Source of the DNA: CAZJRB01 sp964547995
Lineage (GTDB): Bacteria > Planctomycetota > Planctomycetia > Pirellulales > Thermoguttaceae
Direction of reading: 5' to 3'
NCBI GenBank assembly: GCA_964547995.1
Contig: CAZJRB010000031.1
Location: 1-59,147 of the forward strand
Length of the DNA stretch: 59,147 bases
The notes beneath the pieces are model-generated. The model ran no database searches. It saw nothing but the letters and a program-made list of their open reading frames with translations, and was not told the origin of the DNA. This document shows positions 1 to 6,837 of the stretch, one piece after another (the stretch's first letter is position 1; every line of letters starts with the position of its first letter). The position numbers and the translations under genes were made by a program.

Positions 1-477
1 CGAATTCTAACAAAACCACCTCAAACCACCGACACTAAATTCCCGCACGATGCTACGCCGGAAGAGGCGGAAACCATGTTGTTCGCCGAGGTCTACGACG
101 TCGCCGATCTGGTCGTCTGCCGCGATTCGAAAGGGCAACTCTGGGACGACTACGACACGCTGACCGACGCGATTATGACGACGGTCCATCCGCACAGTTG
201 GGATGCGGTCGGCGGCCCCGGCGCGATCGCCGGCGCCACATACGCCTCGGCCAAGGTCCTGGTCGTCTCGCAGACCCGCGACGTCCACAGGGAGATTGCC
301 GAGGTTCTGAAGAAGATGCGGGGCACGATGCCGAAGAACGGCGAGGCGGAACCGCCGCTTCGGGAGCAGGGTTACAGCGGTGGGGTTGGCCAAGGTCTGG
401 GGACTCTTCCGCAACCGCAGGACAGTTCGCCCCGGCAGCAGCAAGATTCGCCGGGGCCCCAAGAGACACCGAAGTAA
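1..477 (+). CDS. STN/secretin-module protein, C-terminal part (cut by window edge)
   Basis: The frame is open to base 1, so the true start lies outside the window; the ATG at 76 sits inside the module and is not a real start. From about codon 19 the protein matches the second half of the module repeated in the three genes downstream: TPEEAE, then YDVADL, a Trp-Asp turn followed by GGPGAIAG, then VVSQT and a helix ending in KKMRG. After the module comes a Gln/Pro/Ser-rich tail to the TAA at 475-477. The first 18 codons do not resemble the expected beta strand before TPEEAE, which suggests a contig-edge artefact or a recombination point. It is probably the first member of the tandem family. Function unknown; envelope location is inferred from its paralogues. 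Confidence 0.75.
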   Translation, partial: RILTKPPQTTDTKFPHDATPEEAETMLFAEVYDVADLVVCRDSKGQLWDDYDTLTDAIMTTVHPHSWDAVGGPGAIAGATYASAKVLVVSQTRDVHREIAEVLKKMRGTMPKNGEAEPPLREQGYSGGVGQGLGTLPQPQDSSPRQQQDSPGPQETPK

Positions 478-480
478 TGC

Positions 481-562
481 GTTTAGCGGGCGGGCCTGCC
501 CGCCGTTGGCGTTGTGAAATCTCTCCGCCGAAGAAAGCGGTGGGCAGGCCCGCCCGCTAAAC
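481..562. repeat. GC-rich inverted repeat (large hairpin)
   Basis: Two perfect 21-bp arms at 481-501 and 542-562 face each other across a 40-bp loop, and pairing continues imperfectly into the loop (GCCCGCCG against GCCCACCG). It starts four bases after the upstream stop codon. There is no T-run, so it is either a non-classical terminator or one of the dispersed hairpin elements common in this window. Confidence 0.8.
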
Positions 563-602
563 AGTGTGAACCCTCAACGCATCCCGGGAGCACCGGCCGG
601 TT

Positions 603-3600
603 ATGAAATCATCCATGCCCCGATTCTTCCTGGTGATCGACTTTCTGCTCTGCGTGGCGATTGTCGCGCTCGTGCTGATCTGTTACGAGCGGGACAAGAA
701 CCAGGCACGCCAGGTCGTTCGCGAAGTGCTCGACGCCCGGCAGCCAGCGGAGGAGAAGCTCTCCATCGAGCAGCAAGCGGCTACGGAAGAGCAACCGCCG
801 AGAGAACCACCCGCCGGACCCGCCCGCAAAACGTCGCTCGGCGCGGATCCGTTCGCTCCGCCGGGGTTCGATCCGTTCGCCCCACCGGGAGAGCAACCGC
901 CGGAGGGGATCATCCCGTTTGAAGACCTGAGGACGCTCGGCGACGAGGAACCCCGGGACCGCCGCCCCGAGCCGTTGCGCGAGCCCACGCGGCTTCTGCT
1001 CCTGGCCAGTCCGCCGGGCGGCCAACTCCGCACGGGCCGCGAGGCCATCGAAAAGGCCCTGGACGAACCGATTACTGCCGAGTTTGACGATGTGTCGTGT
1101 CGCGACGCGATCGACGCGGTCGGCGAGCGGTGCAACGTCAAGATCGAGGTCGACCCCACGTTGCCCGACATGCTGCCGATGCGGTACTCGTGCGTGCGGC
1201 TTCCGCTTCGCGACGCCCTGACGGAAATGCTTGCGGAATCCGGGCTTAGCTGGACGATCCGCGACGGGGCCGTCTTCGTGACTGATAACGAGAAGCTGGC
1301 ACCGGCGTTCGAGACGAAGGTCTACGCAGTCGGCGACCTGGCGGCCGTCCGCGATGAGTCGGGCGGGGTGACGTACAACGTCGATTCGATCGCCGAGGCG
1401 GTCGCCGCGTGCGTCCGGCCCGGCTCGTGGGACACCGCCTCCGGCGAGGGCAAAATCAGCGCCGCGGCGATCGGCAACGTCCGGGCGTTGATCGTCCGTC
1501 AGACACCGGAGGTCCACGCCGAGATCGAGGCCTTTTTGGCCCGGCTCCGCCGCATCGCCGGCGGCAAACCGGACGAGCCGGAGGATTCGCCCCGCCGCAA
1601 GCTCGACAAGGCACTGGCCGGTGCGGTCTCGGTCGATTTCACCGACACGCCGCTCGACGAAGCCTTGGCAGAACTGGCCGAGCAGTCCGGCGCGGAGATC
1701 GTGCTCGATCCCCGGCTGGCCGTTGGAAGCGACACCCGGCGCGAGCGGCGAGTGACAACGCGTCTGTCGGAAATCTCGCTGCGGGCCGCCTTGCGGCTGA
1801 TCCTTCGCGATCTGGATCTCGCGTATGGCGTGCGGCGGGACGTCATCATCGTCAGCACGCCGAAACGGTTGGAGGAAGAAGCCGGGAGAGAGTTGTACGT
1901 CCGGTTCTATCCGGTCGGCGATCTGGTCGGTTCGGACGATGCCACGGGCCGGCTGCAGGATTTGTGCGATTTGAGTTGGATGTGCTGTGCCCGGGTCCAC
2001 GCCCTCTCGTCGGACAAGCTCCAATTGCTCGTCGTCCGCCAAACGGACGAGGTACACGAGAACATCGCCGAACTGCTGGTCGGTCTGCGCCACATTGCCA
2101 AGGAGACGGCGGCCGGCCGCAAGGACGCCTGTTGGCCCCGCTACCCCGGGGCGACGACCGAGGCCGGAATCGCTGCTTCGGATGCCTTGCTCAAACCGGT
2201 CACGTTCGAGTTCGACGAGATGCCGCTGGCCGATCTTCCGGCGGTAATCCGCGACCAGTGCCGGATCAACGCTGTCTTGGACCGCAAGGCGCTCAGCGAC
2301 GTGGGAGTAGGCGACGACACGCCGATCACCAAAGACCTCAAGGGGGTCTCGCTACGGTCGGCCCTGACGTTGATATTACGGGAACTCGACCTGACGTATC
2401 TCGTCGAGGATGGAGCCCTGGTAATAACCACGCCGGAAGAGGCCGAAACACGGTTATCCGGGCGGATCTATTCCGTGGCGGGCCTGGTGGATCGGCTCAT
2501 GAGGAAGAGCGACGGGACGTTGGATTACGACTCGCTTGTCGATTTGATTACGTGGACCATCCAGCCAACGTGTTGGGACACTTGTGGCGGTCCCGGGAGC
2601 ATGCACGTTGCGGATTTCAAAAACGTCCGCGCGATTATCGCCTCGCAGACGATGGAGAACCATGAGGAGATCGAGGATCTGCTCGCGGCCCTGCGCCGGG
2701 TTGTCAAGCGGGCGGACGAGGACCCCGCCGACGTTGCCTGCGATTGGGTCGGGGGCCGCGGCAAGGCGGTCGAAGCGATCGAACGGGCGCTGGCCGGTGC
2801 AGTCCCGTTGGACTTCAAGGAGACACCGCTTTCGGACGTGGTCGATTACCTGAAGGACTACTGCGGCATCGAAATTCAGATCGACAAGAAGGCCCTCGAC
2901 GATGTCGGGGTGGGCACCGATACGCCGATAACGTTGACTGTCAACGACATTTCGCTCCGATCCGCTTTTCACCTGGTGCTGCGGCAACACGATCTCTGCC
3001 ACATCGTCCAGGACGAGGTCCTGTTGGTCGCCACGCCCGAGGAAGCGGAGATCCGGTTGTCGGCGCGGCTCTATCCCGTGACCGATCTGCTTGGCCCCGT
3101 GAGCGATCTGCCCGGCGAAAAGGAGTGGGAGGGCGCGTCGATGACCGAGTTGATTACCGGTACGGCCCATCCGACCACGTGGGACTGCGTTGGCGGGCCG
3201 GGCAGCATCGCCGGCTTGGGGTTCGACAAGGCCCTGGTGCTCGTGGTCTCGCAGACACAGGAGACACACAAGGAAGTCGCCTCCTTGCTGGCGGCCATTC
3301 GCCGCGCCGTCAAACTCGTTGAGCAGGGCAAGACCACGCCCGTCTTCGCCGACCCGCAGCAGGGCTCGGACGGGGCCGAAGCCGTCCGGCGGGCATTGGC
3401 GAAAAACGTTTCGCTGGAGGTCGAAAACACTTCGCTCGCCGAAGCGGTTGCCGAGTTAGGGAAGCAGGCGGGCGTGAATATCCTGTTCGACCAGGGCGCA
3501 CTCACCGTCAAGAACATACGTGAGGTACTCGAAGACGTGGACGTCTGGCCCGATAGGAAGATCTCGATCAGGGCCAAGAATGTCCCGCTCCGGGCGGCGC

Positions 3601-4058
3601 TGAAGCAGTTGCTCGAACCGCTCGATTTGACGGCCGTCGTCTGTTGCGAAGCGCTCATAATTACCTCGCCCGACGAGGCCGAAACCTGCATAACGACGGC
3701 CGTCTATCCGATCGGCGACCTGATCGTCTGCCGCGACGAAAACGACGAGTTGTGGTACGACTTCGACACCTTGTGCGAAGTGATTACGGCGATCCTCGAG
3801 CCCGCTACAACCGGCAGCGCGAGGGTCGGCGGGCCCGGCTCGATCGCTGGTGTTTCCTTAGCCAAGGCCCGACTGCTGGTCGTCTCGCAGACCGACGAGG
3901 TACATCACACGATTAACGATCTACTGGCAAAGCTGCGTGCGGCGGCCGAGAAAGGGCCGGGCGACGCCAAACCGCCGCGAAGAAAACGCCCGCCGAAACC
4001 GAAGCCAATGGAACTACCGGCAGGGGCGTCCCAGGGCGGAGGAATGGGAATGTTTTGA
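603..4058 (+). CDS. Membrane-anchored protein with five STN/secretin-like modules
   Basis: A protein of 1151 aa. Residues about 7-28 form one hydrophobic anchor preceded by a short basic end, so the rest is probably extracytoplasmic. A Pro-rich linker with two DPF motifs leads into five modules starting near residues 150, 330, 527, 726 and 928. Each module has a beta/alpha part (D-TPL-EAL-L, then VLD, then SLR-AL-LIL-LDL, then a 'TPEEAE' hinge) like the secretin/TonB short N-terminal (STN) fold, followed by Y-VGDL, a Trp, a GGPGSI turn and LLVVSQT-EVH with a terminal helix. Module 2 lacks the GGPGS turn. The C-terminus is basic and then ends GGGMGMF. Planctomycete genomes carry many single-module versions; ligand and role are not known to me. 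First complete gene of a tandem group of paralogues. Confidence 0.85.
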   Translation: MKSSMPRFFLVIDFLLCVAIVALVLICYERDKNQARQVVREVLDARQPAEEKLSIEQQAATEEQPPREPPAGPARKTSLGADPFAPPGFDPFAPPGEQPPEGIIPFEDLRTLGDEEPRDRRPEPLREPTRLLLLASPPGGQLRTGREAIEKALDEPITAEFDDVSCRDAIDAVGERCNVKIEVDPTLPDMLPMRYSCVRLPLRDALTEMLAESGLSWTIRDGAVFVTDNEKLAPAFETKVYAVGDLAAVRDESGGVTYNVDSIAEAVAACVRPGSWDTASGEGKISAAAIGNVRALIVRQTPEVHAEIEAFLARLRRIAGGKPDEPEDSPRRKLDKALAGAVSVDFTDTPLDEALAELAEQSGAEIVLDPRLAVGSDTRRERRVTTRLSEISLRAALRLILRDLDLAYGVRRDVIIVSTPKRLEEEAGRELYVRFYPVGDLVGSDDATGRLQDLCDLSWMCCARVHALSSDKLQLLVVRQTDEVHENIAELLVGLRHIAKETAAGRKDACWPRYPGATTEAGIAASDALLKPVTFEFDEMPLADLPAVIRDQCRINAVLDRKALSDVGVGDDTPITKDLKGVSLRSALTLILRELDLTYLVEDGALVITTPEEAETRLSGRIYSVAGLVDRLMRKSDGTLDYDSLVDLITWTIQPTCWDTCGGPGSMHVADFKNVRAIIASQTMENHEEIEDLLAALRRVVKRADEDPADVACDWVGGRGKAVEAIERALAGAVPLDFKETPLSDVVDYLKDYCGIEIQIDKKALDDVGVGTDTPITLTVNDISLRSAFHLVLRQHDLCHIVQDEVLLVATPEEAEIRLSARLYPVTDLLGPVSDLPGEKEWEGASMTELITGTAHPTTWDCVGGPGSIAGLGFDKALVLVVSQTQETHKEVASLLAAIRRAVKLVEQGKTTPVFADPQQGSDGAEAVRRALAKNVSLEVENTSLAEAVAELGKQAGVNILFDQGALTVKNIREVLEDVDVWPDRKISIRAKNVPLRAALKQLLEPLDLTAVVCCEALIITSPDEAETCITTAVYPIGDLIVCRDENDELWYDFDTLCEVITAILEPATTGSARVGGPGSIAGVSLAKARLLVVSQTDEVHHTINDLLAKLRAAAEKGPGDAKPPRRKRPPKPKPMELPAGASQGGGMGMF

Positions 4059-4072
4059 GGTTGCGAGCAACA

Positions 4073-6835
4073 ATGCAACTATTACGAAGAAACATAATGC
4101 TGCGCACCGTGCCAAGTGGTCGCGCACGGTGCTTGTGGATTGGCCCGATCCTGCTGCTGGTCTGTCCGTGCGGCGTCTTCGCAGCCGAGCCGGGGCCGGG
4201 GGACGACCCGTTTGTGCGGGAAACGGTCGATCCGTCTCGACAGCCAGACGTTGTCCCAAGGAATGCCCGTGATCCGTTCAGGCGTCCGGAAGCCGAAGCC
4301 GAACAAGTCATTGAATTCGCCAAACGATTGTGCAAAGTTACCCTCTTGGCGAAGCCGTCCGATCGCGGGGCGGCCGGCGCCGAAGCGGTGCTTGACCAGC
4401 CGGTCGCCGCACAGCTCAGCGGCGTGTCGGTCGGCGAGGCCGTCGACGTGCTCGAGGATGTCTGCGGGATCAACGTGAGCTTTGATCGGATCGCACTGGA
4501 CGAGAAAAGAGTCCGGGAGGACCTGCGTGTTGCGGTGTTTGCCGGGCGGATCTCCGTCGGCGGGCTGCTCGATGCGATTCTGCTGCCGCACAAGCTGGAT
4601 TGGGTCGTCGAGGGCGACGGGCTCCAGATCACCAAAGACGAGCGTGCCCGAGAGTTCAAGACGACGAAGGTCTACCCGTTGGGCGACCTGATCACCCGGC
4701 GCGACGCCGACGGTTTGACGACGCACGACCGCGAGGGGCTGCTGGAGATGATGGGAGGTTTTGGTTGGGAGGCAGCCGAACAGGGCGAATTCCGCATGAT
4801 CCTGTCAAACAACGAAGCCAGTCTGAGCGTGACCCATCACCGGCGGTTTCACCGGTCGTTGGCGAAATTGCTCGAGCATCTCCAGGCCGCCGCCGCGGGG
4901 CGACGACCGCCGAGTAGTCCGATCCGACGGGCATTCTCGCAGAAAGTAACCGTCGATTTCGCGAAGATCCCCTTCACGGAAGCCGTGCGGAGGCTGTCGG
5001 AGCAGACCGGTGCGAATATTGTGCTGGACTGCGGCAACTCGGACGAATTCGTGGACGGCTCCGGCGAACTCGTAACACTTTGCATGCGGGACGTCTCGCT
5101 CGGCCTGGCGCTCGAAAGGCTCCCGGGTCGCTATAGCGACCTCTCGCCGGTGGCTCTGGACGAGTTCGTGCTGATGACCGAGCCGAAAGAGGACCACGTG
5201 CAACCGAGGGTCTATCCGATCGGCCATATCCTGGCGGTCCGGGATTCCGACGGAGAGATCACCGAAGAATTCGAGACGTTCGAGGATGCGATGTCGTCCA
5301 CCGTTGCACCGACCACCTGGGAACGGGTGGGTGGTTTCGGGGCGGTTCGTCCGTTATTCATCGGCCGGCTCGAGGCAATGGTCGTTGTGCAAACGGAGAA
5401 TACGCATCGCGAAGTGGCCGATCTGATCGCCGGGCTGGCAAAGATACGTCAGGACGTCCGGGCCGGCCGCCTGGCCCCCTGTTACTGCCAGCCGCCAAAA
5501 ACGCCTGCAAGGCAGGCCGTCGACCGAGCGCTGAAGCAGAAGAGGATTACCGCGTCCTTCGCCAATGCGGAGTTGATCAAGGTGGCCGGGCAACTCAGCC
5601 GGCGGTCCGGGGTGTCGATTGTGGTGGATTGGTCGGCGTTGGACGAAATCGGCCTCGGCGCCGATACGGCGGTGACCGCCGAGTTCAACAGAGAGCCGCT
5701 TCACAGTGTCTTGGCCCGGATTATGCGGGCGCTCGAACTTGCGTACCTCGTCGAGGACGACTATGTGCTGATTACGACCGAGGAGTTCGTCGAGTCGCAA
5801 CTGCCCGCACGCCTGTACCCCGTCGGCGACTTGATTGACCGAGAGGACGGGGCATTCGTGCCCGACGAGGAAGGCTATCTGGCGAAACTCTTCGCCTGGG
5901 TTGTCCAGCCGAGGACCTGGGGCGCGGCCGGGGGGGAAGGCGACGTTTCCTGGATGCGAATGGAGAAGGAGCCGGTTCTCATTGTCCGGCAGACGGAGGA
6001 AGCCCAAAGGGAGGTGCTGGGGCTCCTGACCGCGCTGCGCAAGATCGACCGAGCGGCCGCCGCGGGCAAATGGAACACGGTCTATTCACACTACGAACCG
6101 ACGCCCGGGCAAGTTGCCTTCCGGAAACTGCTCGACGAGCAACTTCCCCGAAAGGTCTCGCTGAACCTAGACGGCATGACACTGACCGCGGCGATCAAGC
6201 AGATGACCAAGCTGACCGGTATCCCGATGGACTTCGACAAGAGGGCCCTGGACGACATGGGCATCCCCCTCGACACCATCGTCTCGAAATGGCGCGAGAG
6301 GCCGGTCAATGATGCGGACGCCCGCCCACCGCTGCAATTGCGCGACGTGCCGTTCGAAAAGGCCTTGGAGCGTGTGTTGAAGCCGCTGGACCTTACCTGG
6401 GTGCCTTGTTCCGAACTGATTCTCATTACGACGCCCGAAGAGGCCGAATGCCGGCACGAAATGCGGCTCTACCCGGTGCCGGATTTGGTGGGAACCGGCC
6501 CCAAACTCCCCGCGCTGAACGCATGGGAACCCATGGTTGCAAGTCTCATGACGCCCAGCGGGTTCGACCCGATCGTCAAGAAGATTCAATCGGCCGTGGC
6601 TCCCGAGACGTGGGACACGGTAGGCAGCCCCGGTGCGATGGTCGGCATTTCACTCGGCCACGCGCCGCTCTTGGTCGTCTCGCAGACCTTCGACGTCCAT
6701 CGCCAGTTGGAAGCATTCCTTGAAAAAGCGCATGCCGAGGCCCGACGCAATCCCCGGAAACCATCGACGGAGAAGCGGAGAGTCAGGGCAAAGCAACATT
6801 TCAAACCGATAGAAGAGCAACAACCATTCTTCTAA
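4073..6835 (+). CDS. Secreted protein with four STN/secretin-like modules
   Basis: A protein of 920 aa. The ATG at 4073 is chosen because its leader aligns with that of the next paralogue from the first residue (M-LLR, later ARCL-IG, CGVF-AE); a TTG start at 4055 is possible but less likely. Residues about 1-42 look like a signal peptide ending GVFAAE. A short linker with two DPF motifs precedes four modules of the same design as the gene upstream, starting near residues 110, 285, 485 and 690. Modules 1 and 2 are diverged: the Trp/GGPGS turn is degraded in module 1. A 188-bp stretch (4529-4716) is identical to the next gene. The start lies 14 bp after the upstream stop, indicating cotranscription. 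Role unknown. Confidence 0.85.
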   Translation: MQLLRRNIMLRTVPSGRARCLWIGPILLLVCPCGVFAAEPGPGDDPFVRETVDPSRQPDVVPRNARDPFRRPEAEAEQVIEFAKRLCKVTLLAKPSDRGAAGAEAVLDQPVAAQLSGVSVGEAVDVLEDVCGINVSFDRIALDEKRVREDLRVAVFAGRISVGGLLDAILLPHKLDWVVEGDGLQITKDERAREFKTTKVYPLGDLITRRDADGLTTHDREGLLEMMGGFGWEAAEQGEFRMILSNNEASLSVTHHRRFHRSLAKLLEHLQAAAAGRRPPSSPIRRAFSQKVTVDFAKIPFTEAVRRLSEQTGANIVLDCGNSDEFVDGSGELVTLCMRDVSLGLALERLPGRYSDLSPVALDEFVLMTEPKEDHVQPRVYPIGHILAVRDSDGEITEEFETFEDAMSSTVAPTTWERVGGFGAVRPLFIGRLEAMVVVQTENTHREVADLIAGLAKIRQDVRAGRLAPCYCQPPKTPARQAVDRALKQKRITASFANAELIKVAGQLSRRSGVSIVVDWSALDEIGLGADTAVTAEFNREPLHSVLARIMRALELAYLVEDDYVLITTEEFVESQLPARLYPVGDLIDREDGAFVPDEEGYLAKLFAWVVQPRTWGAAGGEGDVSWMRMEKEPVLIVRQTEEAQREVLGLLTALRKIDRAAAAGKWNTVYSHYEPTPGQVAFRKLLDEQLPRKVSLNLDGMTLTAAIKQMTKLTGIPMDFDKRALDDMGIPLDTIVSKWRERPVNDADARPPLQLRDVPFEKALERVLKPLDLTWVPCSELILITTPEEAECRHEMRLYPVPDLVGTGPKLPALNAWEPMVASLMTPSGFDPIVKKIQSAVAPETWDTVGSPGAMVGISLGHAPLLVVSQTFDVHRQLEAFLEKAHAEARRNPRKPSTEKRRVRAKQHFKPIEEQQPFF
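4529..4716 (+). repeat. 188-bp block identical to 7507-7694 (copy 1)
   Basis: Every base from 4529 to 4716 matches 7507-7694 at a constant offset of 2978, while the coding sequence on both sides differs at many positions. It encodes the second half of module 1, up to the Y-LGDLI strand. Confidence 0.95.
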
Positions 6836-6837
6836 AC

